Program-made: the position numbers and the translations under genes
Origin: Bacteroidota bacterium
GTDB taxonomy: Bacteria; Bacteroidota; Bacteroidia; Chitinophagales; Chitinophagaceae
Assembly: GCA_023386235.1 (NCBI GenBank)
Contig: JAEWKC010000005.1
Span: 1-64,000 of the forward strand
DNA length: 64,000 nt
Reading direction: 5' to 3'
The notes under the pieces: model-generated
The model's input: only the letters and a program-made list of their open reading frames with translations
The model's database searches: none
Told to the model about the DNA's origin: nothing
Part shown: positions 37,042 to 47,239 of the stretch, piece after piece
Layout: each line of letters opens with the position of its first letter
How positions within the stretch are numbered: position 1 is the first letter of the stretch

Positions 37042-38319
37042 TTAATTGGCCATTTGCACAGAATTTACGTCTTTGATTCCCACTAACCGATCGGCGAAGT
37101 CAGCAATGGCACGATAGTAAACAAGGATGGTATAATTGTTTTCTGTCTGCCAGTCGTTACCTTCTGTTAATGTAAAGTCGGGCGAAGCGGCATTGTTTTT
37201 ATCTTTTGAAATATAGGTGTATGTATAATATCCTTCCTTAAGCAAGGTGGTTAATTCATACCTGTTATTTAATGAATTGAAGTTCATTTTTGTATGCGCG
37301 TTCGTTAAGTAGCCGGTAACTCTTCCCGCAAGGTAGATATCTTTATTGGAGAAAAGATGTGGTTCTGCAGGTGAAAAACGGAAGGTTACCAAAGCATAGT
37401 CTCCGTGTATGTTAGGATTGGTTTTGATAGCATCGGTGGTGCGTACAATCCATGCGCCGTTAAAATCTTCGTATCTCAGGAATGGAGTAGAAGCTCTGTC
37501 GGTTTCGGTATGTAAGATCACTTTAAAAATATTTTCGGTGTCATCGATGGATTCTATTTTGTCTGATCTCATGCGCATATTCGTCATGTCAAGCCACCTG
37601 TATTCCTTTCCTGATTGAAATACCAGCGTGTTTTCATCATTGTATTCGTATGTTTTTCCTTTGATAAAATTTGGCTGAAGATTGAGCGCGGCATTATCCC
37701 AGCGATAATTTTGCAGCACATTTACTTTTAATTGTGTATAAGGGCTGGAAATATTGAGCGTTGATGCGTTGACTTCAAAATTTACTTTTTGATGCGTAAA
37801 AGATTTGGCTGCGTCAAAAGGCGTTTTTACAGTAGCCTGGATGCCAACCATATTTTCTACTATCAACAACCGGCGGGTAAACACTACTTTACTTGTATCG
37901 CCATCCAGTAAAACTTTTAGGATATAATTGCCGCTATGCGTGGGCATAGACTCCTGTTCAGGAAGATAAACTGTATAGTGCATATACTTTGTTTTGCTAA
38001 TAAGCGAAGGGGTGTATTGGCTTATTCTTTTGTTTATAAATCCTTTTATATAAGCAGATGGAAAAAGCGAAGATGGCTGCCAGTCTGCATTGCAGTGAAC
38101 AAAAGTATAGTAATAGGTTTTGATTTTGTTGTCCAGATCATCAAAATCAAGGCGCAGTTTGCCGGTTTCTCCAAGCATTACTACCGGGTATAGCAGAGGT
38201 TTGCCGGCAACTGTAAGCTGCACACTTTGTACGTTATCTGCATAGTTGCCATCGGGTGCGTTTTGCGCATGAAGTGTGGCAGAAAACAAAATAAGTAGTA
38301 TTCCTGTTAAATATCGCAT
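37042..38319 (-). CDS. Type IX secretion plug protein (DUF5103)
   Basis: A 425-residue secreted protein with a signal peptide (YLTGILLILFSATLHAQ). It has the family's first Ig-like domain (SVQLTVAGKPLLYPVVML) and YYYTFVHCNADWQPSSLFPS, then further beta domains to KDVNSVQMAN. This family was named from the plug protein that closes the periplasmic side of the SprA translocon in Flavobacterium. It is intact and lies 2 bp after mutY in the same direction. Assignment is by family pattern; no T9SS pore gene is in the window. Confidence 0.8.
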   Translation of the reverse strand: MRYLTGILLILFSATLHAQNAPDGNYADNVQSVQLTVAGKPLLYPVVMLGETGKLRLDFDDLDNKIKTYYYTFVHCNADWQPSSLFPSAYIKGFINKRISQYTPSLISKTKYMHYTVYLPEQESMPTHSGNYILKVLLDGDTSKVVFTRRLLIVENMVGIQATVKTPFDAAKSFTHQKVNFEVNASTLNISSPYTQLKVNVLQNYRWDNAALNLQPNFIKGKTYEYNDENTLVFQSGKEYRWLDMTNMRMRSDKIESIDDTENIFKVILHTETDRASTPFLRYEDFNGAWIVRTTDAIKTNPNIHGDYALVTFRFSPAEPHLFSNKDIYLAGRVTGYLTNAHTKMNFNSLNNRYELTTLLKEGYYTYTYISKDKNNAASPDFTLTEGNDWQTENNYTILVYYRAIADFADRLVGIKDVNSVQMAN

Positions 38320-38321
38320 GC

Positions 38322-39398
38322 TTATTTCTTTGCAGGCCTTTGTTTTAAATAGTCGGCCAGTATTTTAGGAAACGCAAAATTCTGTATTTTATTTTCTTCT
38401 ACTTTTATCAGTTCGCTCAATGTTTTCGGAACGGTATGGAAATACAATTCTATAATTTCGGCTTTAATTTTCTGGTGTGTCAATTGTTGTTCTGCTGTAT
38501 AACCGCGGATGATTTTTTGCGGAAGCATACCAAATACATTTTTACAAAATTCTTGTATGCTGGCTTCGTTCCAGTCAAATTTTTCTTCTTTTTCAATAAA
38601 GTAAAATTCATAGAGGTTTTCCCAAATGTCTTTTCCGTTTCTTTTACTTATAAGTATCTCATCGGCACAATGAATCATCAGCCAGGTAATGTGCCGGATC
38701 TTTTTAGTGATTGTTTTTTCTTTTACAGGTAAATGATTTACGAGCCCTTTCGCATAGGCTCTACATTGCGTTTGCAACGGACACGCGGCACATAAAGGAT
38801 TGGATGGCTTGCAAACAGTAGCGCCAAAATCCATGATCGCCTGGTTGTATTTTGCCGGTGATGATTTGTCTATCAGGGTTTCGGCAAGGCCGGTAAAATA
38901 TTTTTTTCCGCTGTTGCTGTCCATAGGTATTTCTATCCCGAAATATCTGGATAGCACTCTGAATACATTGCCGTCTACAACAGGATAGGGCTGATTAAAA
39001 GCGAATGAGCAAATAGCCGCTGCGGTATACGGGCCTATTCCTTTAAGAGAGATTATCTCACTGTAGCTGTCGGGAAATTTTCCTGATCTTTCAAGAGCTA
39101 TCAACCGGGCTGTGTGCAGAAGATGCTTGCACCGGTTGTAATAACCTAAGCCTTCCCAAAGTTTAAAAACTTCTTCATCTTTTGCGCCGGCAAGCTTTTT
39201 TATATCCGGGTATTGGCTAATAAATCTTTCGTAGTAGGCACGGCCTTGCTCCACTCTTGTCTGCTGTAGTATAATTTCGCTCAGCCATATTTTATAAGGA
39301 TCTTTTTCTCCCTTCCAGGGCATCGCTCTGTGGTTGGAATGTGCATTCCAATGTAGCAATGTTTTAGTAAAATAAACATGCGGGTTATTCTTCATCAA
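38322..39398 (-). CDS. mutY: A/G-specific adenine glycosylase
   Basis: A 358-residue repair glycosylase that removes adenine opposite 8-oxoguanine. The helix-hairpin-helix and catalytic regions (SEIILQQTRVEQGRAYYERF, LKGIGPYTAAAICSFAF, PVVDGNVFRVLSR) are complete. The 4Fe-4S cysteines are spaced C-x6-C-x2-C-x5-C in VCKPSNPLCAACPLQTQC. A C-terminal MutT-like domain follows. Its start overlaps the STAS gene by 14 bp, and it precedes the T9SS plug gene by 2 bp. Confidence 0.95.
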   Translation of the reverse strand: MMKNNPHVYFTKTLLHWNAHSNHRAMPWKGEKDPYKIWLSEIILQQTRVEQGRAYYERFISQYPDIKKLAGAKDEEVFKLWEGLGYYNRCKHLLHTARLIALERSGKFPDSYSEIISLKGIGPYTAAAICSFAFNQPYPVVDGNVFRVLSRYFGIEIPMDSNSGKKYFTGLAETLIDKSSPAKYNQAIMDFGATVCKPSNPLCAACPLQTQCRAYAKGLVNHLPVKEKTITKKIRHITWLMIHCADEILISKRNGKDIWENLYEFYFIEKEEKFDWNEASIQEFCKNVFGMLPQKIIRGYTAEQQLTHQKIKAEIIELYFHTVPKTLSELIKVEENKIQNFAFPKILADYLKQRPAKK

Positions 39399-39759
39399 AC
39401 ATTTCCCTTTCCATTTCTTCCATTTGCACTATATCCCAGGCTTCACTTTCTGTAGGAGTGATGTTGAGAGAGTCATATAAATCCATATCTTTCAGTTTCT
39501 TTTTGACAGCCGGCTGAATATGACAAATCACAAAGGAGGCATTCTTTTCATAGAATTGCACAAACCAGTTTTTTAGTTGATCAATCGCGTTATCCTCTGC
39601 CTCTGCTATTTCCGTAAAGTTCAATATTACATTGGCAGGATGCCGCTCTGCGTTCTTGTTAAGAATTTCCTCTATTTTATATGCTATTTTGTCAGAAAAA
39701 ACAGGCGAAAGCGGCGTTAGTACAACAAACTTTTCTTTGGTATCAATTTTGATTTCCAT
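39385..39759 (-). CDS. STAS-domain-like protein
   Basis: A 124-residue protein with the shape of a STAS domain (anti-sigma factor antagonist): KFVVLTPLSPVFSDKIAYKI, then VILNFTEIAEAEDNAIDQL, then SFVICHIQPAVKKKLKDMDL, and an acidic tail (MEEMEREMFDEE). The usual phosphorylated Ser of such antagonists is not evident; the equivalent region reads EAEDNAIDQL. It may act in partner binding instead. No anti-sigma kinase is adjacent. It overlaps mutY by 14 bp and is divergent from clpC. Confidence 0.65.
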   Translation of the reverse strand: MEIKIDTKEKFVVLTPLSPVFSDKIAYKIEEILNKNAERHPANVILNFTEIAEAEDNAIDQLKNWFVQFYEKNASFVICHIQPAVKKKLKDMDLYDSLNITPTESEAWDIVQMEEMEREMFDEE

Positions 39760-39906
39760 ATATCCTGATAATTATATTTTAGTAAAGAAGTTATAATTTT
39801 AATAATAAATTTGTTAGGTTCATTTTCTGTCGCCAAATATAATTCATTATCTTAGTCAATACAAAATACCCTTGGTGGTATTAAAACAAAAAAGGAAACA
39901 ATCAAT

Positions 39907-42456
39907 ATGGATAATAATTTTTCTATACAATTAAAAGAGGTAATATCGTTTAGCAGGGAAGAGGCTTTGAGGCTGGGCAACGATTTTATCGGCATAGAGC
40001 ATTTGCTTTTGGGCATACTCAAAGAAAAAGAGAATTACGCTGTTAAGATACTGGAGAAAATGCAGATAGATATTCTTAGCCTTGCCAATGAAGTGGAGCA
40101 GGCCGTAAAGGATAAAAGTGGAAAAGCTATTGTAAACATTAACAGCTTGCCTTTGACCAAACAGGCAGAAAAGGTGATACGCATAACCGTTTTGGAAGCT
40201 AAATCTTTAAAAAGCATTCAGATAGAAGCAGAACACTTGATGTTGTCTATTCTTAAAAACAACGAAAATCCTGCTACGCAGATCTTAAATCAGTACGACG
40301 TTTTTTACGATAACTTCCTCAATAATATCACTATGATGCCTAATAAATTTTCTAATGAATTTTCTGAGGAAAATGAAGATGATTACGAAGATGCCGCACG
40401 CCAGCAAAGACAGGCGCGCGCCCAACAGCAAGGGAATGTAAAATCAAAAACACCTGTTTTAGACAGTTTTGGCCGCGACATCACCAAAATGGCCGAGGCA
40501 GGTAACCTGGATCCGATTGTAGGCAGAGAAACGGAAATAGAACGCGTATCGCAGATCCTGTCGCGCAGAAAAAAGAACAACCCGATATTAATAGGTGAAC
40601 CCGGCGTAGGTAAAACGGCTATTGTAGAAGGTTTGGCACTGCGCATAGTGCAAAGAAAAGTAAGTCGTGTGTTGTTTGACAAACGTGTGATCTCGCTTGA
40701 CCTGGCCGCTTTGGTGGCTGGCACCAAATATCGCGGACAGTTTGAAGCGCGCATGAAAGCCATAATGAACGAACTGGAAAAAAACCGGGATGTGATTTTG
40801 TTTATAGATGAAATTCATACCATTGTAGGCGCGGGCGGCGCAAGCGGCTCACTGGATGCCAGCAATATTTTCAAACCGGCATTGGCAAGAGGCGAATTGC
40901 AGTGCATAGGCGCCAGCACGCTCGACGAATATCGTATGCACATTGAAAAAGACGGTGCACTGGACAGGAGATTTCAAAAAGTACTGATAGAGCCACCTAC
41001 TGTGGATGAAACCATTCAGATACTGAACAATATTAAATCGAAATACGAAGAATACCATAGTGTTACATACACACCGGAGGCAATAGAAGCTTGTGTAAAA
41101 TTAAGCGACAGATACATGACCGACCGCTTATTGCCCGATAAGGCGATTGACGTGATGGACGAGGTGGGTGCAAGAGTACACCTTAAAAACATTCATGTAC
41201 CTGATGAAATTCTTAACCTGGAAAAAAGCATCGAAGAGATAAAAGAAGAAAAAAACAAAGTAGTGAAAAACCAACGCTTTGAAGAAGCGGCAGCACTGCG
41301 CGACAAAGAAAAGAAGCTGCAGCAGGAGTTGGAAACCGCTAAAGAAAAGTGGGAGGAAGAAAGTAAGCATAAACGCTATCCTATTGATGAAGAGGCTATA
41401 GCAGAGGTTATAAGTATGATGACCGGCATTCCTGTAAACCGCATGGTAGAGGCCGAAAACCTCAAGCTGAGAAAGATGGGCGAGAATATGCACAAAATGG
41501 TCATTGGTCAAAATGAAGCTATTGAAAAGGTAGTAAAAGCTATTCAGCGTAACAGGGTAGGATTGAAAGATCCGAAAAAACCTATCGGTACATTCATATT
41601 TCTGGGGCCTACCGGCGTAGGTAAGACCGAACTGGCAAGAGCATTGGCCAGAAACATGTTTGATAGCGAAGAAGCGCTTATCAGGATTGATATGAGTGAA
41701 TACATGGAAAAATTTGCCGTATCTCGTTTGATTGGCGCGCCTCCGGGTTATGTAGGATATGAAGAAGGCGGGCAGTTAACAGAAAAAGTGCGCCGCAAAC
41801 CATATAGCGTAATTCTTTTTGATGAAATTGAAAAAGCACACCCGGATATCTATAATATTTTGCTACAGGTATTAGACGATGGGCAACTTACCGACGGCAT
41901 GGGCAGAAAAGTGGATTTCAAAAATACGCTTATCATCATGACGTCGAATATTGGCGTTCGCCAGTTGAAGGAGTTTGGCGATGGCGTTGGATTTGCCACG
42001 CAGGCAAAAATGCAAAGCCAGGAAGAAAACAATAAAGCGGTAATTGAAAAAGCGCTGAAACGTACTTTTTCTCCGGAATTTTTAAATCGTATAGATGATG
42101 TGATCATCTTTAATTCTCTGAGCAAAGAAAACATCTTCCGTATCATAGATATTATTATGAAAGGAGTATATAAGCGTATGGAAGGCTTGGGCTATCAATT
42201 GCAGATTTCCGACGAAGCTAAAGATTATATAGCCGAAAAAGGTTATGATGTGCAGTTTGGCGCAAGGCCTTTGCACAGGGCTATACAGAAATACCTGGAA
42301 GATCCTTTGGCGGAAGAAATACTGAACAACAATATCAAAGCCGGCGATACCATTAAAGCCGATTTCGATAAAGAAAAAGCGCAGATTGTATTTGATATAA
42401 TCAAAAATCCTGAGCCCGAAACTTTATCTTCCAATGAAGAGGAAAAAAAGGACTAA
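39907..42456 (+). CDS. clpC: ATP-dependent Clp protease ATP-binding subunit ClpC
   Basis: An 849-residue Hsp100 unfoldase that feeds proteins to ClpP. It has a Clp-N repeat domain (about 1-145), AAA-1 with Walker A GEPGVGKTAIVEGLA and DEIHTIVGAGG, a UVR-type middle domain (KVVKNQRFEEAAALRDKEKK), and AAA-2 with Walker A LGPTGVGKTELARALA and Walker B LFDEIEKAH. The C-terminus is acidic. It is a single gene ending at a strong terminator; no mcsAB or ctsR neighbours are present. Confidence 0.96.
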   Translation: MDNNFSIQLKEVISFSREEALRLGNDFIGIEHLLLGILKEKENYAVKILEKMQIDILSLANEVEQAVKDKSGKAIVNINSLPLTKQAEKVIRITVLEAKSLKSIQIEAEHLMLSILKNNENPATQILNQYDVFYDNFLNNITMMPNKFSNEFSEENEDDYEDAARQQRQARAQQQGNVKSKTPVLDSFGRDITKMAEAGNLDPIVGRETEIERVSQILSRRKKNNPILIGEPGVGKTAIVEGLALRIVQRKVSRVLFDKRVISLDLAALVAGTKYRGQFEARMKAIMNELEKNRDVILFIDEIHTIVGAGGASGSLDASNIFKPALARGELQCIGASTLDEYRMHIEKDGALDRRFQKVLIEPPTVDETIQILNNIKSKYEEYHSVTYTPEAIEACVKLSDRYMTDRLLPDKAIDVMDEVGARVHLKNIHVPDEILNLEKSIEEIKEEKNKVVKNQRFEEAAALRDKEKKLQQELETAKEKWEEESKHKRYPIDEEAIAEVISMMTGIPVNRMVEAENLKLRKMGENMHKMVIGQNEAIEKVVKAIQRNRVGLKDPKKPIGTFIFLGPTGVGKTELARALARNMFDSEEALIRIDMSEYMEKFAVSRLIGAPPGYVGYEEGGQLTEKVRRKPYSVILFDEIEKAHPDIYNILLQVLDDGQLTDGMGRKVDFKNTLIIMTSNIGVRQLKEFGDGVGFATQAKMQSQEENNKAVIEKALKRTFSPEFLNRIDDVIIFNSLSKENIFRIIDIIMKGVYKRMEGLGYQLQISDEAKDYIAEKGYDVQFGARPLHRAIQKYLEDPLAEEILNNNIKAGDTIKADFDKEKAQIVFDIIKNPEPETLSSNEEEKKD

Positions 42457-42476
42457 AGGCGGATTTTCTAAATAAA

Positions 42477-42508
42477 AAAACGGGCAGCTATCAAATACTG
42501 CCCGTTTT
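42477..42508. terminator. Bidirectional intrinsic terminator
   Basis: AAAACGGGCAG (42477-42487) pairs with CTGCCCGTTTT (42498-42508) around a 10-nt loop. It lies between the converging clpC gene and the LRR pseudogene and can serve both. Confidence 0.88.
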
Positions 42509-42530
42509 CTTATTATATCTATTGCAAATG

Positions 42531-44465
42531 TTATTTTACCACCACAAAACTTGCGGTTTTGCCGTCAGCCGTTTTTATAAAATAAACACCTGCGCTAAGA
42601 TTTCTGATATCTGTGAAGTTCCGGCCATTTTGTAAATTAAATGTCTTTACAAGCGCACCCGCGCTGTTGTAGATGTTTGCCTGCGTGGCAGATGCCATTA
42701 CAATGCTCAATTGACCGTTGCGTACCGGGTTGGGGTATTTGGACAAATTAGTAGATTTTTGAGTATGTAATACAGTAACAAATGAACTGTATTTTGCTTT
42801 ACTGTCGTTATCTGTCAATTGCAAACGATACGTATTTCTGCCGTTCAGCGGGGAAGCATCAGTATATGCGTAACTGCTGTTGCTTCCTTTAGCAGCTACA
42901 AAACCAATGTTTTCAAAATTAACTCCGTCAGCGCTTCTTTCTACTACAAATCCTTTAGCGTTTACCTCCGTGCCTGTATGCCATTGAAGCAATATATTTC
43001 CCTCGCGACTAACCGCCGTGAATGTTTCAATTGTTATAGGAGTAGCAATTGCGATATCTATAGGTATTGATCTGAAGATCATATCACCGTTAATATCCGT
43101 ATCTATTATATATTCACCGATATTAGGGTCAATGCCATTATGTGAGTATAAAGATTTATCAACCATAATCAAAGAATCTAAAGTTTCGTCATAAACTTCT
43201 TCTTGGTAATTATACGCGTCATTTTTGCTTAATAACATATATGCCGGCCATAGGATTTGGAAAATTGAATTTACCGGGCTCTGTTTCTGTATAATCAGGT
43301 CCTTCCGTTAAAGGATTGCCATAGCTGTCAACCCAGGTGAACTGCGTAGTTATCACCGGGCCGTTCGGTCCGCCAACACCCTGTGCAGATAGTTGAGCGC
43401 TTAGGTCTATTGTGTCGCTTTCGTTATAGGTTGTTTGAGGAAGAATAAATCTCTTTTGGGGTGAAAATGAATAGAAAGCAACATCCATATTGTCGGGCTT
43501 AGGGGCAATATCTCCGGGACCGTAATCATTATCTGAAAAGTTTATACTGAATAGATTAGGGTTGTTGGAAATGTCAACAGAGGTAATATAGTTGTGACTA
43601 TACGATAGACGGGTTAATTCAGGATTATTGGAAATATCCAGTTGGTGCAGTTCATTATTATCAACGTTTAAAGATTGTAATAATGCGTTTTGCGATAGAT
43701 CTATTTGCTGAATATCATTTTCTTCTATCCATAAATCTGCCAATGCTGTATTTTGCGATACATCCAATGTGGTTATCTGGTTGTTATTCGCGTTTAATAA
43801 AACCAGGTTGGTATTTTGCGATAGATCTAAACTGGTAAGCTGATTATCATTGGCCTCTATAGCACCAGATCCTTATAGCCTGTAAGATCCATTGTAGTCA
43901 ATTGATTGTTATGTATATCTAATGCCTTTAAAGTATGGTTTACATCCGGAGAAGTAATAAAACTGGCAAGCTGGTTATCGTGAGCTGATACAGTTTCTAA
44001 CAACGGGTTTTGGCTGATATCCAAGGTAGTGATTTTATTATAGGAAGCCACCAGTGTTTTAAGATTTGGATTATTTGTAACGTCTAATTCTGTAAGCTGC
44101 TGGCCGTTTACGCCTAAAAATTCCAGGCTTGGATTATTGGATAAATCTATGGAAGTAATGTTGTGGGCAAAGTCCATAAGCGTATCCTGTACTCCATAAA
44201 AAGTAACAGGCATATTTACGGCGCTTAGATTGCTTATTTGAAAAGTTGAATAATTGCCTGAGCTATTTGAAGCTTTATTAATAGTTCTCAAAGTTGTTTC
44301 ATTAGCGTACTTTACCTGAAGTGTAGTAATGGTATGTTCTGTCCTGAAACTTATCCAATTTTCGTCAGTTGAAACTGTTATGTATTCGCCTGTTTGTGCT
44401 TTTAGGCTGTTACAAAAGAAAAAAGCGGCAAATGTGATAAAAGTGAGTAAAAATTTTTTCTGCAT
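42531..44465 (-). pseudogene. Secreted leucine-rich-repeat protein with T9SS tail, two frameshifts
   Basis: Three overlapping frames make one gene. The first (ATG 44465; signal peptide KKFLLTFITFAAFFFCNSLKAQ) has LRRs such as SIDLSNNPSLEFLGVNG and ends at YKDLVL. The second starts near 43860 (AIEANDNQLTSLDLSQNTNL), continues through more LRRs and ends GIYVIKQK. The third (42531 to about 43238, MLLSKNDAYNYQ onward) has a fibronectin-like part and a type-A sorting domain ending GKTASFVVVK. The first junction fits one lost base, the second loss of two bases in a TATATA run (GIYMLLSKND restored) or one gained. The two shifts sum to zero mod 3. The LRR units have the NxxLxxLDxSxN form of Bacteroidota surface proteins. 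Confidence 0.83.
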
Positions 44466-44619
44466 AAATTGCTTGTTGTAGGTGAATTGTAAAAAAAATC
44501 GGTACAAAAGTAATTATAAAGACAATAGCCTCTTTTATATATGATATATTTATTGTTTTTTATACATGTAAAATGCACATAGAGAAGAGACGGCAGGTTG
44601 GCATACTGACTTATCAGCG

Positions 44620-45597
44620 CTATTTTTTCTTATGAGCCACGTATCCGTTCCTGTAAGGGATCGAGAAGCCTAAGCCAAACAGGCTTTTTACCTGCAATGC
44701 AGGGGTTTTGCCGCTATCTCCAAATATTCTGATGTCATCATCATAGATCAGATCCAGGCTGTAAGTGGCAGACAAAAAGCGATTGATTTTAAACGTAAGA
44801 AAATTATTCATCAAAAAATCAATGTTTTGCGGGTTGTGCGTATAGTCCGAAAACAGGTCGAGTCTTCCACGGTAATTGGCGTTTTTAATAAAATTGTTTT
44901 TAGAAAAATTAATAGAGGCAAATGCGCCCGGCGAAACTTTGAAGCGTACGCCTTTTTCTAAGTACAATCCTTTAATAGCAATTTCACGGTTGGGTACAGC
45001 GGTTAGTCTTGATGTAATAGGCGATAAAAATATAGATAAGTCTTTGGTAGGCTTATAATCCAAACCTAATGAAACCAGCTGGTAAGAGGGAGATAATATA
45101 GTAGAGGTAAGCTCGCTGCTGTCTTTGTTGAAGTATTTTCTGCCGTCAAAAAGCTGCGTACGAATATCGTATAGTCCCGATATAAACAGCTTCCCGCTGC
45201 TATCGGCCTGCAAACCGTATTTTGATGTAAAGTTAAAGCGGTCGTCACTTTTTCTTGGTCCCTGGCTGGTGGTATGTATCAAGCCGAAGTTTACATCCAG
45301 GTTATTATCCCAGGTATGTTTTCCTTTTCTGTAGTACATAAAAGCATTCTGAAAAGAAGCTATCGTAAGCGTAAATTTTTCACCGCCGCCCGACCAGTTT
45401 TTCAGCGAGGTTTGACCGAAGTTGAGGTTTGTATTGCCGCCGTATTTCCATTTCCAGTCTACCGTATCTTTACCATCTTTTCTTACCTTCTTAAAAATCT
45501 CAGAAGGCAGGGTCTTTAATTCATTTCGTTGAGCAAAGCCCTCCGACACGAAAGAAAGTATGATAATTATTATTAAAAAACGGCGTATATAATTCAT
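44620..45597 (-). CDS. DUF3078 outer membrane protein
   Basis: A 325-residue protein. The frame reaches 45606, but ATG 45597 (MNYIRRFLIIIIILSFVS) gives a normal signal peptide and is preferred. Barrel-type strands run from NTNLNFGQTSLKNWSGGGEK, the family's hallmark, to the end (GLGFSIPYRNGYVAHKKK). DUF3078 proteins are Bacteroidota outer membrane barrels of unknown function. It is a single gene between the LRR pseudogene and miaB, transcribed away from miaB. Confidence 0.82.
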   Translation of the reverse strand: MNYIRRFLIIIIILSFVSEGFAQRNELKTLPSEIFKKVRKDGKDTVDWKWKYGGNTNLNFGQTSLKNWSGGGEKFTLTIASFQNAFMYYRKGKHTWDNNLDVNFGLIHTTSQGPRKSDDRFNFTSKYGLQADSSGKLFISGLYDIRTQLFDGRKYFNKDSSELTSTILSPSYQLVSLGLDYKPTKDLSIFLSPITSRLTAVPNREIAIKGLYLEKGVRFKVSPGAFASINFSKNNFIKNANYRGRLDLFSDYTHNPQNIDFLMNNFLTFKINRFLSATYSLDLIYDDDIRIFGDSGKTPALQVKSLFGLGFSIPYRNGYVAHKKK

Positions 45598-45710
45598 TAT
45601 TAGCACTTAAGGAAAATCTTCGTCGGCTTACATAAAATGCAAATGTAGCCAATTCAACAATAAAAAGATGTTAATCGGCTGTCAATATGTCATTTTAATC
45701 AAAAAGTACG

Positions 45711-45718
45711 TAATTTTG
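45711..45718 (+). promoter_or_regulatory. -7 box (TAATTTTG) ahead of miaB
   Basis: TAATTTTG matches TAnnTTTG and lies 17 bp before the start at 45736, leaving a leader of about 10-12 nt. No convincing -33 box was seen. Confidence 0.45.
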
Positions 45719-45735
45719 CAGATTAAATAAAGGCA

Positions 45736-47157
45736 ATGAGCGTTACAGAAACATTTACCAAAACTATAGAAGAAAATCGGCAGGGCGAAGCTTATGCACC
45801 CTTTGCGAACGAGGTAAATACCTACGAGAAAAATTTTTACATAGAAAGCTATGGCTGTGCCATGAATTTCAGCGATTCGGAAATAGTGGCTTCTATTTTA
45901 AACGAAGAAGGATTCGGCGCTACCAGAAACGCTGCAGAAGCCGATCTTATCCTCATCAATACCTGCTCTATTAGAGAAAAGGCAGAGCAAACTGTGCGCA
46001 AAAGGCTTACCGAATTAAGAAAGTTTAAATCGGGAAAGCCGGGTATGTTGATAGGCGTATTGGGCTGCATGGCGGAAAGATTAAAAGCCAAGCTGCTGGA
46101 AGAAGAGAAATTGGTAGACTTAGTGGTAGGCCCCGACGCGTACAGAACATTGCCCGTACTGGTAGAAGAAGCGCAGACCGGGCAAAAAGCAGTAAACGTA
46201 TTGCTCAGTCGAGAAGAAACCTATGCCGATATTTCTCCCGTAAGACTTAACAGCAACGGCATCTCAGCGTTTGTATCTATTATGCGCGGATGCAATAATA
46301 TGTGCACTTTCTGTGTAGTACCTTTTACGCGGGGCAGAGAAAGAAGCCGTAGTGCCGCTTCCATCATAAAAGAAATGCAGGATTTACACGCGCAGGGTTT
46401 TAAAGAAATAACCTTGTTGGGCCAGAATGTAGACAGTTATTACTTTGTAGAAGAAGATAATAATGTAATTACTTTTGCTCATCTCCTGGAAAAAGCCGCG
46501 CAGGTAAGCCCCGGTATACGTATTCGTTTTAGCACTTCACATCCTAAAGATATCACGGAAGATGTATTGCTGACGATGGCCAAATACCCTAATATCTGCA
46601 AATACATTCACCTGCCGGTGCAAAGCGGAAGCACACGTATTTTGCAGCTGATGAACCGCACATATACACGCGAATGGTATATGGGGAAGGTAGACCAGAT
46701 AAAAAAAATTATGCCCGACTGTGCCATCAGCTCCGATATTATTGCCGGGTTCTGTACAGAAACGGAAGAAGACCACCAGGATACATTGTCTGTAATGGAC
46801 TACAGCCGGTTCGATTACAGCTATATGTTTTTTTACAGCGAGCGCCCGGGAACTCTGGCGCAGAGAAGATATGAAGATGATGTACCTGAAGACGTGAAAA
46901 AAAGAAGATTACAGGAAATTATAGAGAAGCAAAACATACTTTCGCTGGAAAGCAATAAAAAAGATATAGGTAAAACTTTTGAAGTGCTCATAGAAGGTGA
47001 TAGTAAAAAAAGCAATGAACAGTGGAGTGGACGAAACTCCCAGAATAAAATGATTATCTTTCCTAAAGAAAACCACAATTACAAAAAAGGAGACTATGTG
47101 CAGGTGAAAATCCAGGATTGTAACCAGGCTACACTTTTCGGAAATATTATTTCCTGA
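45736..47157 (+). CDS. miaB: tRNA-2-methylthio-N6-dimethylallyladenosine synthase
   Basis: A 473-residue radical-SAM enzyme that adds a methylthio group to A37 of tRNAs. The N-terminal MTTase domain has its three cysteines in SYGCAMNFSD, INTCSIREKAE and LGCMAERLK. The radical-SAM motif CNNMCTFC follows, then the C-terminal TRAM domain (GKTFEVLIEG through VQVKIQDCNQATLFG). It heads a plus-strand run with the sigma-54 activator, lptE, a TPR-like gene and secG, which is a commonly seen order in this group. Confidence 0.96.
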   Translation: MSVTETFTKTIEENRQGEAYAPFANEVNTYEKNFYIESYGCAMNFSDSEIVASILNEEGFGATRNAAEADLILINTCSIREKAEQTVRKRLTELRKFKSGKPGMLIGVLGCMAERLKAKLLEEEKLVDLVVGPDAYRTLPVLVEEAQTGQKAVNVLLSREETYADISPVRLNSNGISAFVSIMRGCNNMCTFCVVPFTRGRERSRSAASIIKEMQDLHAQGFKEITLLGQNVDSYYFVEEDNNVITFAHLLEKAAQVSPGIRIRFSTSHPKDITEDVLLTMAKYPNICKYIHLPVQSGSTRILQLMNRTYTREWYMGKVDQIKKIMPDCAISSDIIAGFCTETEEDHQDTLSVMDYSRFDYSYMFFYSERPGTLAQRRYEDDVPEDVKKRRLQEIIEKQNILSLESNKKDIGKTFEVLIEGDSKKSNEQWSGRNSQNKMIIFPKENHNYKKGDYVQVKIQDCNQATLFGNIIS

Positions 47158-47239
47158 TGCGTAGAACAAGCTTATAAAAAAAGTGCGTTCTGTCAGAAAT
47201 TTTTTTAATAATAAAATTCTCCTGCAGAGAAATTAGGGT

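Noticed and set aside
39385..42456. STAS protein and ClpC as a stress or anti-sigma module
   Set aside because: They are divergent, the STAS gene is tied to mutY, and no kinase, phosphatase or sigma factor is nearby.
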